Source: Alteromonas indica (GTDB lineage Bacteria; Pseudomonadota; Gammaproteobacteria; Enterobacterales; Alteromonadaceae). From it: a stretch of 64,000 bases of DNA. The stretch is from contig PYVY01000013.1 in NCBI GenBank assembly GCA_003056425.1, positions 1 through 64,000 on the forward strand, given 5' to 3'. Below are positions 56,507-64,000 of this stretch, one piece after another. Below the pieces are notes generated by a model, which saw only the letters and a list, made by a program, of their open reading frames with translations, was not told the DNA's origin and made no database searches. The position numbers and the translations under genes are program-made. The number at the start of each line of letters is the position of its first letter. The stretch's first letter is position 1.

Positions 56507-57495
56507 TGGTGGCTTCAAAACGGTTGTTTCTTTACCCGATAGAACACAGCAATGGCTTTATCGAGCGCACAAAAGGGGTATTTACCGAGCTAGGCTATCA
56601 GTTGTCGCCACTTAAGGCATTGTTCCGGCCTGCTAACGTGGCTAGCAGAAAGCATAATTCAGTGGTTTTAAACTGGTACGAAGATCAGCCTTACCGACGC
56701 GGGCTCCATGGTATCAAACGATGGATATTTATAGTTGGTTTTATAGCCAGCTTATTGAGCATGCGCTTGTTCAGTGCCAATATCATCTGGCTCCGGCACA
56801 ACTTTAAGCCCCACAACGCCGCGACAAAAACCCTACTTTTTAATATTATTGCCGGGCTGATGCGGCTGGTTGCCCATCGGGTGGTAACACTGGAAATGAC
56901 GCCTGAAATTAAGTCCAGTGTGGTGAAGCACCCCTTATATAAGCCTGATGCCGAGCTGGCAGCATTTTTTAACGATACGGTAAATCGGCCGCGCACCATC
57001 GACTTCTTGTACTTTGGCTCCATCAAGCCTTACAAACGTCTGGACGGGTTACTCAAAATTTGGCCTGCCGGTGTGCATCTGCGTATTATGGGTTATTGCT
57101 CAGATAAAGCGCATACCCACGAATTGCATCAAATTATCAATCAGCGCCAACTTAATGTGGTATGGGAAAATGCCTTTATTGAGCAGGACGCATTGGAGCG
57201 AGCCGTAGCCGATACCCGCTTTGTTATTATCCCGCATGAAGATGGCGCGATGATCTCCTCCGGTACCTTCTACATGGCGCTAAGCCTGGGTGCCAATGTT
57301 CTGTGTTTTGATTCAGCGTTCGCGCGAACCAAGATGGCCGAGTTTTCGTTTGTTCAGATACTCGACCAAACTGATTTAGCTGGCCAACTGCCAGAGCTGG
57401 CCTATACCAGCGCAGGAATGGTGGTTGAGCAAGCCGTAGGCCGGTATGGCGATCGGGCCATCAAAGAGTCGTGGCGGGTTGTACTGGATGGCTAA
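56506..57495 (+). CDS. Glycosyltransferase, GT-B-like
   Basis: A 329-residue protein that looks like a GT-B glycosyltransferase although the N-terminal domain is divergent. The donor-side half has FGSIKPYKRLDGLLKIW (about 170-186), RIMGYCSD, and EDGAMISSGTFYMALSLGANV in place of the usual E-x7-E motif. A hydrophobic stretch at about 75-95 may bind the membrane surface. Such proteins often act as mannosyl- or glucuronosyl-type transferases in EPS operons, but no specific function can be claimed. It is the last gene of the rightward assembly operon, ahead of a terminator. Confidence 0.75.
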   Translation: MVASKRLFLYPIEHSNGFIERTKGVFTELGYQLSPLKALFRPANVASRKHNSVVLNWYEDQPYRRGLHGIKRWIFIVGFIASLLSMRLFSANIIWLRHNFKPHNAATKTLLFNIIAGLMRLVAHRVVTLEMTPEIKSSVVKHPLYKPDAELAAFFNDTVNRPRTIDFLYFGSIKPYKRLDGLLKIWPAGVHLRIMGYCSDKAHTHELHQIINQRQLNVVWENAFIEQDALERAVADTRFVIIPHEDGAMISSGTFYMALSLGANVLCFDSAFARTKMAEFSFVQILDQTDLAGQLPELAYTSAGMVVEQAVGRYGDRAIKESWRVVLDG

Positions 57496-57524
57496 GCGAT
57501 ATATACCGCTTGATATACAGCACT

Positions 57525-57552
57525 AAAAAAGCCGGCAGTACGCCGGCTTTTT
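57525..57552. terminator. Bidirectional intrinsic terminator
   Basis: AAAAAGCCGGC and GCCGGCTTTTT pair around a 5-nt loop, flanked by A- and T-runs. It closes the rightward glycosyltransferase operon and the leftward sulfotransferase gene. Confidence 0.9.
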
Positions 57553-57589
57553 GTGGTCTGGTTCACCATTTTCTGGTAGTCCAGCGATA

Positions 57590-58375
57590 TTACGCTGCCT
57601 TTGTAATCCCTTTTACCTGTTGATAAATAGCCTGATCGATTTCACACAGCTGATTTATTTTCGCCATCAGGGTTGGATTTTCCAGAATATCTGCCGAAGC
57701 TCCCTGATTTGGACTTTTGTTCTTACTGGATATTTTAATACTGGTATTAAATTTTTGATTGAAGTCTTGCTTCCACTGTTCCATGTTATCCAAGGTCCCC
57801 ACTACCGCAAACTGTCTCAAATTGGCTACGGCTGACTCGATTGCGGCTTCCCGGTTAGCGAGGATATCCTGCGGGTTGGTAAAGCCCGAAAAATATTTAG
57901 CGTAGGTCATGCCGGCACTGATACCTTTGGCAGAATCGACATAGGCCTCGATGTCTTCGTCATGCTTCAACCATTCGGTTTTTTTAAATTTGTTATACAC
58001 AAACTCAGAAATAAACCGGTCTACCGGATCGCGCAGTATAGTCAAAAAGTACCAGTCAGTGTAAAACTTACTAACTACGGAGGGGCGTGCAATACAGTGG
58101 CCGTTGGTATACAACATATGTTCAGCATTTAAATGGGTGATCAGCTGACTCTCACGAGCGGTCATCATATCAATCCCCAGCAGCGCCTCGCTTACCCGGC
58201 TGCTTTTTAAATCAATATAGCTGGCAAAGCGGGTTGCCTTTAAAAAGCTGGGGTAGACAGAAGCGTAGATAGCCTTGGATAAAGACACTCCTGCACACTT
58301 AGGCACATGACAGAAAAATATCTTGGGATATCTGGCCAGATATTTTTCTGACTGCTGCTTTAAGATTTCTTGCAT
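57590..58375 (-). CDS. Sulfotransferase family 2-like protein
   Basis: A 261-residue cytosolic or membrane-associated enzyme predicted to transfer sulfate from PAPS to a carbohydrate. The 5'-phosphosulfate loop is seen as FFCHVPKCAGVSL (about 20-32), and the 3'-phosphate site is FLTILRDPVDRFISEFVY (about 108-125). These are the hallmarks of the Sulfotransfer_2 (heparan/chondroitin-type) group. It stands alone on the minus strand between rightward glycosyltransferase genes, with a GGAG box and its own terminator. The position in the EPS locus suggests sulfation of the polymer or its precursor. Confidence 0.85.
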   Translation of the reverse strand: MQEILKQQSEKYLARYPKIFFCHVPKCAGVSLSKAIYASVYPSFLKATRFASYIDLKSSRVSEALLGIDMMTARESQLITHLNAEHMLYTNGHCIARPSVVSKFYTDWYFLTILRDPVDRFISEFVYNKFKKTEWLKHDEDIEAYVDSAKGISAGMTYAKYFSGFTNPQDILANREAAIESAVANLRQFAVVGTLDNMEQWKQDFNQKFNTSIKISSKNKSPNQGASADILENPTLMAKINQLCEIDQAIYQQVKGITKAA

Positions 58376-58463
58376 GATTCTTGCTCCTTTACCTTCATTA
58401 ATGGAAATCTCAACAGACTTCTAAACCAGTTAATTGTTATTTATCAAAATTCGCAGGGAACTT

Positions 58464-59324
58464 ATGAGCCATACCGTCAGCGTCGTCATTACGACCTTTA
58501 ACCGCCCCAAGGACCTCGAAGAAGCATTGGATGGTGTTTTCGCTCAAATAGTTAAGCCACTGGAAGTGATTGTGGTGAACGATGCATCTTCCTTGCCATA
58601 TGAGGATGTAATAGCGAAATTTGCTGATAAAGAGAATTTCGTTTACCAATACCTGAACGAGTCGTCTGGCGCTAATAAAGCACGTAACATCGGCGTAGAT
58701 ACCGCACAGGGCGATATTATTGCTTTTTTAGATGACGATGATGTGTGGATGCCTGATTATTTACTGGAGCATATCAATGCGTATGAAAATGGCGCCGATG
58801 CGGTAGTCAGCGGGTATCAGAATCTGGGCAAAGAAGATGAAGTATTTGTGCAACCTGGTGCAAAGGTGGAAGCGCAAGTTTTGCGTACGGGAAACCAGTA
58901 TTGCGGTATGAGTGGTTTTAGCATTAAGCGCGAATTGGCGTTAAAAGAGCGCTTTGATGAAACATTACCCAACGGCCAAGACTGGGATATGTATGTCCGG
59001 TTGCTTGAGCAGGGTTATAATCTGGTAAATATTCCGCGGGCAATTTTCCTGTATCGGTTTATGAATATGGATGGTATAGGCGCCAAAGTAGCCAAAATGT
59101 CGCCTGATCAAGCTGTAGTGCGATTGCGTTCGGCTGATAAGCACCGGACCTTTTTGGGTGAAGACAATTATCGTAAGCGGGTAGCAGCCCAACTGCTGGT
59201 ATACCTGCCGTTAAAACAACAAAAGCTGAAGTGGATCATGATGTCAGTGCGGATGGCCGGAATAAAATGGACCTTTTCTCATTTGGCCAATGTTACCGCA
59301 AAAAAGTTGCGTAGTCGGGCATAG
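58464..59324 (+). CDS. Glycosyltransferase family 2
   Basis: A 286-residue GT-A enzyme. The N-terminal SVVITTFNRPKDLEEAL is the nucleotide-binding strand, NKARNIGVDTAQGDIIAFLD leads to the metal-binding DDDD (DxD) motif at about 86-89, and NGQDWDMYVRLLEQGYN is the acceptor/catalytic-base segment. It adds one sugar of unknown type to the EPS unit. The ATG at 58464 follows an AGGGA box; an upstream TTG-initiated frame has no such support. The divergent sulfotransferase lies 88 bp to the left. Confidence 0.93.
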   Translation: MSHTVSVVITTFNRPKDLEEALDGVFAQIVKPLEVIVVNDASSLPYEDVIAKFADKENFVYQYLNESSGANKARNIGVDTAQGDIIAFLDDDDVWMPDYLLEHINAYENGADAVVSGYQNLGKEDEVFVQPGAKVEAQVLRTGNQYCGMSGFSIKRELALKERFDETLPNGQDWDMYVRLLEQGYNLVNIPRAIFLYRFMNMDGIGAKVAKMSPDQAVVRLRSADKHRTFLGEDNYRKRVAAQLLVYLPLKQQKLKWIMMSVRMAGIKWTFSHLANVTAKKLRSRA

Positions 59325-59348
59325 GCTATCGCTGACAGGAGAGAGTAG

Positions 59349-60140
59349 ATGGAACTGTACGAAGATCAGTTTAATGACAAACACGATTACCCACATCAGA
59401 CAGACACCCGCAAAACGCTGGTTATTGCGTCTACCGTGCGTTCTGGAAGCCATATGCTGGGTCACGTTCTACATGAAACCGGGGCCTTTGGCTTTCCCTT
59501 GGAATATGCCAACAGCAAGAATTTGCAACAGTGGAAGGAAAAGCTGCAGGAGGCCGATACAAAAAAATGTATGCAGGCCATCATGCGTCGTCGTACCTCG
59601 CCAAACGGCGTCTTCGGCATCAAAGTGCACTATTCTCACTTGCCCGCGCTGGGGGGCTTTAACGCGTTACGCCAGTTGTTTCCAAACCCTCACTTTGTCT
59701 TACTTACCCGGCATGATGTGATGTCTCAGGCTGTGTCATTGGCGATGGCCAAACAAACAGGATCATGGATTGCAGACCAGAGTAAAGGACGCCAGCCTGT
59801 TTACCATGCAGAAGATATCGACAACGGGCTGCGCCGTATCCTGTTTGAAAACAGCTCTTGGAAATACACCCTGTCGGCGAGCGGGGCCCGTTATATGGAT
59901 TTAAATTTTGATGATGTAAAAGCCAATACCGCCAATACGGTATTGCGTATTGCGGATTTCATGCAACAGGACATTGACTCTGCCCGTATACCCCGTGCGC
60001 CAGTCACCCGAAAGCAAAGTAACGAGTTAAACCAACAGTGGACGGCGCGCTTTATAGAACAGTTTAATGGCAACGATGAACTGTTACGTTATAACCGTGA
60101 AAGCCCGCTACGCCGGCTGGCCCGTAAGTTTACCAAATAA
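59349..60140 (+). CDS. Stf0-type sulfotransferase
   Basis: A 263-residue protein resembling Stf0, the mycobacterial trehalose-2-sulfotransferase family. STVRSGSHMLGHVLHETGAFG (about 29-49) contains the phosphosulfate loop, FGIKVHYSHL and FVLLTRHDVMSQAVSL (about 118-133) complete the PAPS site. It is unrelated in detail to the other sulfotransferase of this locus, so two different positions or sugars may be sulfated. It follows the GT2 gene after 24 bp, with a GGAG box, and lies upstream of the pyruvyl transferase gene. Confidence 0.87.
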   Translation: MELYEDQFNDKHDYPHQTDTRKTLVIASTVRSGSHMLGHVLHETGAFGFPLEYANSKNLQQWKEKLQEADTKKCMQAIMRRRTSPNGVFGIKVHYSHLPALGGFNALRQLFPNPHFVLLTRHDVMSQAVSLAMAKQTGSWIADQSKGRQPVYHAEDIDNGLRRILFENSSWKYTLSASGARYMDLNFDDVKANTANTVLRIADFMQQDIDSARIPRAPVTRKQSNELNQQWTARFIEQFNGNDELLRYNRESPLRRLARKFTK

Positions 60141-60156
60141 TAATGCATAAAATATG

Positions 60157-60178
60157 GCTGCTATCGTGGTATAGCAGC
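60157..60178 (+). other. Intercistronic hairpin
   Basis: GCTGCTAT and ATAGCAGC form an 8-bp stem around a 6-nt loop, between the Stf0-type gene and the pyruvyl transferase gene. No T-run follows; probably an mRNA-processing or stability element. Confidence 0.4.
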
Positions 60179-60210
60179 ACCACGAATAGACAAGCACGAA
60201 AGGACAGGTA

Positions 60211-61017
60211 ATGTTTTATCAATGGGCTGAAAAGCAAAAATACGCAAAAGAGAAGTCGCTGATTTTTTGGTGGCAGTCAAAAAAAGATCCACGTCCTAAT
60301 ATTGGCGATTATGTGGCCTATGATCTGGTTAACCGAATCCTTGCAAACAAAGGGAAACTGATTACCGACAAACTCAATCACGATAAAAAGCTGGTTAGTG
60401 TTGGCTCGGTACTGCATTTCGCCAACACCGGCGATGCCATCTGGGGCACCGGCCTTAATAAAAAGATGGATGATAAGGTCAATAAATTTAAAAGCCTTGA
60501 TGTGCGCGCCGTGCGTGGCCCATTGACCCGCGATTATTTGATGAACCGGGGCATAGAGGTACCACAGATTTATGGCGATCCGGCCATCTTGCTGCCCTAT
60601 TTTTACCCTAAAGCGTTGATGGAAAAAGCTGAGAAGAAAGAATATATCGTTATTAATCATATGAATGACGATATGGCTAAATATAAGGGTCACGAAGACG
60701 CTCTGGTTTCCCCAATGCAGTACCCAGGATCGTTTATTGAAAGTATTATTAACAGCAAGCTGGTCATTTCAAGCTCGTTACATGGCGTGATTATCGCGGA
60801 AGCCTATGGAGTGCCAGCTATCTTCTTTGACTCAGGCAGTGGAGAGTCGATGTTTAAATATGAAGATTATTTTCAGGGTACCGGACGTAATGATATCCCT
60901 AAAGTAACTACAGTAGATGAAGGATTAAGTAAAAGCGTGGTAATGCCGCCTAACTTTACGCCTATTGCCAATAAACTGTATCAGGCTTTCCCCTTTGATT
61001 TGTGGGGCACCAAATAA
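60211..61017 (+). CDS. Polysaccharide pyruvyl transferase
   Basis: A 268-residue enzyme of the PS_pyruv_trans family (PF04230), which adds a pyruvate ketal from phosphoenolpyruvate to a sugar of the EPS. IGDYVAYDLVNRIL at the N-terminus, AVRGPLTRDYLMNRG and QIYGDPAILLPYF in the middle, and SSLHGVIIAEAYGVPAIFFD toward the C-terminus are family hallmarks. Pyruvate gives the polymer a negative charge, adding to that from the sulfotransferases. A strong AAAGGA box precedes the ATG. It is the last gene of the rightward unit. Confidence 0.92.
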   Translation: MFYQWAEKQKYAKEKSLIFWWQSKKDPRPNIGDYVAYDLVNRILANKGKLITDKLNHDKKLVSVGSVLHFANTGDAIWGTGLNKKMDDKVNKFKSLDVRAVRGPLTRDYLMNRGIEVPQIYGDPAILLPYFYPKALMEKAEKKEYIVINHMNDDMAKYKGHEDALVSPMQYPGSFIESIINSKLVISSSLHGVIIAEAYGVPAIFFDSGSGESMFKYEDYFQGTGRNDIPKVTTVDEGLSKSVVMPPNFTPIANKLYQAFPFDLWGTK

Positions 61018-61093
61018 CCCATTGCTAATAAGCAGGGGCGGGCGCATAGCTGCATAAGGTAAATTAAGCGTTCAGCATTACGGCCCAAGAAAG

Positions 61094-61123
61094 AAAAAGG
61101 CTTGCCATTGGGCAAGCCTTTTT
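61094..61123. terminator. Bidirectional intrinsic terminator
   Basis: AAAAAGGCTTGCC and GGCAAGCCTTTTT form a 13-bp stem with a 4-nt loop, with A-run and T-run flanks. It ends the rightward EPS modification genes and can also end the leftward flippase transcript. Confidence 0.92.
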
Positions 61124-61314
61124 GCGTTTCGGTCCTTCGCAGGGTAACCGCAAGCGGCTGACTACAGCCACTGCTATAGCCTACAAAGGGATTGGCTTAG
61201 TGGGGGGAGCTTAGCGGCAAATAACCCGCCGAATTTAAGCTGGCCAACCCCTTGTTATTCACCTCGTCGCTATCGATCTTTTTTGCGAGCCATCTGATTT
61301 TGCTAAACCCTACC

Positions 61315-62790
61315 CTAGGGTTTTACCGGCTGTTGCACAGCGGCCTTTTTTTGGCCCCGACGGTTTTTTAGCTCGCCCATTACTTTGAACGTATGCTGGC
61401 GGAAAAACAGCATCAGAATAGCCCCGTAGATAAGCGCTCCGGTGAAGACCAGCGCGGTTAGTTCAAGATAGACATTATCCAGCGCATACACGTTCATACG
61501 ATCGATATACAGTACAGCTGCATACATCACGATTGAAGCCATGGAAAACATCCACGTATTACGCCACGCATCCATTACACCTATACCCAAGTGACGTTTG
61601 ACCAAGGCAAATTTCATCAGCAGAGTAATATAGTTAGCCACCACCAGGGCAATAATGACCGCATACAGCCCCCACGGCACAGCGGCCAGGGGTAAAGCCA
61701 GGTTTACTGCCAGGTTAATCATATTAAGCTTAAAGGCCTGATGGGGTAACCCGCGCGAGATCAGCAGGTTTGGTAAATAATAAGCCATTACCTGCGTGGG
61801 CGACATCAAAGCCAAAATCGATAACAGATACGCGCTGGTGGTCCATTTATCGCCAAATACCACGTCAATAAAAGGATGGGCTACTGCGCCGATACCAAAA
61901 TATACCGGCGACACAAACAGTGCCGTCATCCCCACGATACGCCCGAAGGTAAGGCTTAGCCGGGCATCATCAACCCGCGACAACCCTGCCAGAGCTATCC
62001 GGTTAAGCGGCTGGAACGTAAGATTGTTAATGACCGAAAACCCCTGTTTAGCTACCGAAGCATAAGCAAAGGTGGCCGCGCCCAGAAACGCAGCAATAAT
62101 AATATTGGAGGTTTTTTGCGAAAAGAAATTCACGAATGACATCGCAATCAGCGGCTTGGAAAAAGCAATTATTTCCGGCAGATGATCTTTACTGGTGACC
62201 TTTTCAGGGCGAAAGTCTGAGCGGATACAGGTTAAAACGGTAGACACTACGGCCTGCACAATTTTACCGAATATAATAGCCCAGGCACCAAACCCTTGCA
62301 GGGCCGTCACTACCGATACAATCCCGCCAACTAATACACCTGCAGCTTCATACGCTGCTAGCTTTTTATTCTCGAAGTCCCGTTCCAGCTTGGTTTTATG
62401 GACTAACCTGAAACCATTGGCAATTGGCACTATCGCCAAAGCTGCAATCAGTTGAGCGGCTAGTTCAGAGTAAGTGTAGTAGGCTATCGGTACTGCAATC
62501 AGGAAGATGAGCAAAGCAATTGCGCCTGACACCCCCATTAATACCCAGAATGACAAGCTGGCAAACTGGTTGTCCCACTTATCGCGCTGTATCAGGTTTT
62601 GACTGATTCCAACGGTAACAAACAGGTTACAGAATTCCACTACCATCAGACAGATAGCCACCAGGCCAAATTCCTCAACACCGAGGATCCTGGCCATAAT
62701 GGCGTAGACTACGAAGTTAACAATCTGGGCAAAGCCATTGGCCGACAGGTTGAAAAATGCACCCGTAATCGATTTTGCTTTTAATGACAT
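61315..62790 (-). CDS. EPS repeat-unit flippase, Wzx/WzxC-like
   Basis: A 491-residue integral membrane protein of the MOP/polysaccharide-synthesis family. Twelve to fourteen hydrophobic helices are visible, opening with SITGAFFNLSANGFAQIVNF and ILGVEEFGLVAICLM, the pattern of WzxC/TuaB-type flippases. It would move the undecaprenyl-linked repeat unit to the periplasmic face. It is the only flippase in the window and stands on the opposite strand to most assembly genes. The beta-helix gene lies 59 bp upstream in the same orientation, so both may share a transcript. Confidence 0.92.
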   Translation of the reverse strand: MSLKAKSITGAFFNLSANGFAQIVNFVVYAIMARILGVEEFGLVAICLMVVEFCNLFVTVGISQNLIQRDKWDNQFASLSFWVLMGVSGAIALLIFLIAVPIAYYTYSELAAQLIAALAIVPIANGFRLVHKTKLERDFENKKLAAYEAAGVLVGGIVSVVTALQGFGAWAIIFGKIVQAVVSTVLTCIRSDFRPEKVTSKDHLPEIIAFSKPLIAMSFVNFFSQKTSNIIIAAFLGAATFAYASVAKQGFSVINNLTFQPLNRIALAGLSRVDDARLSLTFGRIVGMTALFVSPVYFGIGAVAHPFIDVVFGDKWTTSAYLLSILALMSPTQVMAYYLPNLLISRGLPHQAFKLNMINLAVNLALPLAAVPWGLYAVIIALVVANYITLLMKFALVKRHLGIGVMDAWRNTWMFSMASIVMYAAVLYIDRMNVYALDNVYLELTALVFTGALIYGAILMLFFRQHTFKVMGELKNRRGQKKAAVQQPVKP

Positions 62791-62849
62791 GTACTACCGC
62801 ACATTCCGTGTTAGTTAATAAAGAAACCTAAGGCAAGCAGGAAGCTTGC

Positions 62850-64000
62850 CTATTTTACGATTCCATAAATAAAGTTTTTGCCGTCAGCGGTCACATGGCT
62901 GAAATTAGGTATTCTATACTGGCCGTCGATAGGTAAAGTAACCTGTTCACCACTATCCACAAGTTCCTGCGCTTTTTGCGTATTTACCAGTTCAGGAAAG
63001 GTGTACGGCACAGTAATACTGCCCATTATCTTAGGGGCTGCACGTTTCATATTGATAAGATAATTGTTCACAAACGTACTGCCTGCAAAGCCTTCCTGGT
63101 CAAATAGATTATAGCCTACGGTTTTATTATCTTTAAAAGTGATGACAATATTATTTTGCGCATGGGTCAGCAGAGAACTGTCTTCCTGAAAGCGCGACGC
63201 CGTAAAGCCGTTGCGGTTAACCTCTATCAGGTTGTGGAACAGATAGGATTTACCGTAGGCCCCGGCCAGTAACCCACCCATTTTTATGCCGGCCCACTGC
63301 TTGCCGGTTTCATCGCCCAGGTCGTGGATATAATTGTTAAACACAAAGCTGGGTCCTATACGCGTGGGAATAACACTAACCCCAGTGTAGGTATGCGACA
63401 TATCGTTGTTATATACCATCACATTATACTGGCCGCCGTCGACTTCAATTGCATCGTCGTTACCATAAGCAAAGGTATTATTGTAGATAGCAGCATCGCG
63501 CACAAAGCCGCCTAACGGTTCAGAATTTTTCCGGCCTTCAATTACATCGTTAAAGCGATGCCCCGGTTTTCCCACAAACCGGTTATTGCGGATAACCACC
63601 TGGCCTTTATATTGTGGATCAGGATGGTTTGCATGGGCAAAGAAGGCATTAGGGCCTTTGGGGTGCCCATAGCGCCAATCATTTGAAAAGGGGACGGGGT
63701 CATGTACATGACAGTTTTCTACCGTGACCACACCAGTCTGGCGAAGATAAATGGCGGAGTCATAATTAATGGGTTCGGCACCTTCTTTTTCATACGCTAC
63801 CCCTTTTTTAATAATATTCGGTTCGCGACCCCATTCAGCGATATCACACTGGTTGATCCAGATATGGTGGGCCTGGTCAGCGTATATACTATGGGTGCGT
63901 CCGCCTCGAACAGTAATGTTTTCAAAGTAAACATAGCTGTTGTTACCAATACGAATGGCATGACGGTTGCCTTCTGTGGCCTCAATAACGGTGTCTTTAT
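62850..64000 (-). CDS. Right-handed parallel beta-helix protein (5' end outside window)
   Basis: The frame is open without interruption from the stop at 62850 to the window edge, so the N-terminus is missing; the GTG at 63731 is only an internal codon. At least 383 residues are visible. They show repeated short beta-strand turns of the pectate-lyase type (SYVYFENITVRGG, HHIWINQCDIAEWG, VVIRNNRFVG, AAIYNNTFAYGNDDAIEVDG, NVMVYNNDMSH, SFVFNNYIHDLGD). This fold occurs in polysaccharide lyases, hydrolases and epimerases. Given the neighbouring flippase gene and the locus, an enzyme trimming or modifying the EPS is likely, but catalytic residues cannot be assigned here. Confidence 0.8.
   Translation of the reverse strand, partial: KDTVIEATEGNRHAIRIGNNSYVYFENITVRGGRTHSIYADQAHHIWINQCDIAEWGREPNIIKKGVAYEKEGAEPINYDSAIYLRQTGVVTVENCHVHDPVPFSNDWRYGHPKGPNAFFAHANHPDPQYKGQVVIRNNRFVGKPGHRFNDVIEGRKNSEPLGGFVRDAAIYNNTFAYGNDDAIEVDGGQYNVMVYNNDMSHTYTGVSVIPTRIGPSFVFNNYIHDLGDETGKQWAGIKMGGLLAGAYGKSYLFHNLIEVNRNGFTASRFQEDSSLLTHAQNNIVITFKDNKTVGYNLFDQEGFAGSTFVNNYLINMKRAAPKIMGSITVPYTFPELVNTQKAQELVDSGEQVTLPIDGQYRIPNFSHVTADGKNFIYGIVK

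Noticed and set aside
62850..63731. Complete 293-residue beta-helix protein starting at a GTG
   Set aside because: In-frame codons continue without a stop to base 64000, so the gene is truncated by the window and the GTG is internal.
63797..63985. Separate short minus-strand gene at the window end
   Set aside because: The beta-helix frame is open through this region in another reading frame, so this is a shadow.

Overview
The window reads as chromosomal DNA of a marine gammaproteobacterium, most likely Alteromonadales (Alteromonas/Salinimonas-like). This is inferred from gene content, not from a marker gene: a TonB receptor with an N-terminal signalling domain, tkt-epd-pgk-aldolase next to metK with Met boxes, an OxyR/tandem-Usp pair, a large-subunit Pst transporter, and an exopolysaccharide (EPS) core ordered like Vibrio vpsL-M-N-O. 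No rRNA, tRNA, CRISPR array, insertion sequence or phage gene was seen.

Layout. 1-938: AT-rich, no gene. 0.9-7.3 kb: FecI-type sigma factor and FecR anti-sigma factor divergent from a TonB receptor with an STN domain, followed by a SapC-family gene overlapping a DUF6445 (2OG-Fe(II) oxygenase-like) gene. 7.8-12.3 kb: an O-antigen-ligase-family protein and a TPR-like protein, divergent from gmd-fcl (GDP-L-fucose synthesis). 12.3-14.4 kb: a secreted peptidoglycan-binding-type protein and a PEP-CTERM surface protein. 14.6-18.6 kb: a hybrid histidine kinase and its periplasmic binding protein. 19-21.4 kb: 3'-5' exonuclease, Asp/Glu racemase, small outer-membrane protein and CYTH protein. 21.4-28.2 kb: metK, then the tkt-epd-pgk-fda sugar-phosphate operon. 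28.5-41 kb: a diguanylate cyclase, then phosphate genes (ppk-ppx, GcvR-like ACT protein, pstC-pstA-pstB-phoU, PiT transporter). 41.2-43.4 kb: tandem universal stress protein and OxyR.

43.6-64 kb is a Wzx/Wzy-type EPS locus: initiating sugar-phosphate transferase, outer-membrane beta-barrel, short OPX export protein, Wzz-kinase fusion, PHP-type phosphatase, four glycosyltransferases, one canonical and one degenerate Wzy-like protein, two sulfotransferases of unrelated families, a pyruvyl transferase, a Wzx flippase, and a beta-helix protein cut by the window end. The gene set predicts an acidic EPS carrying sulfate and pyruvate ketals; fucose from gmd-fcl 32 kb upstream could be a building block. 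I regard this sulfated/pyruvylated EPS system as the most interesting unit of the window. It is an unusual combination of known families rather than a wholly new family.

Likely regulatory links visible in the sequence are Met boxes before metK, a Pho-box-like repeat before ppk, a sigma-54-like element before the EPS export operon, and several intrinsic terminators, some of them bidirectional. Start codons were moved inward from the longest possible ORF where a ribosome-binding site or family length supported it.
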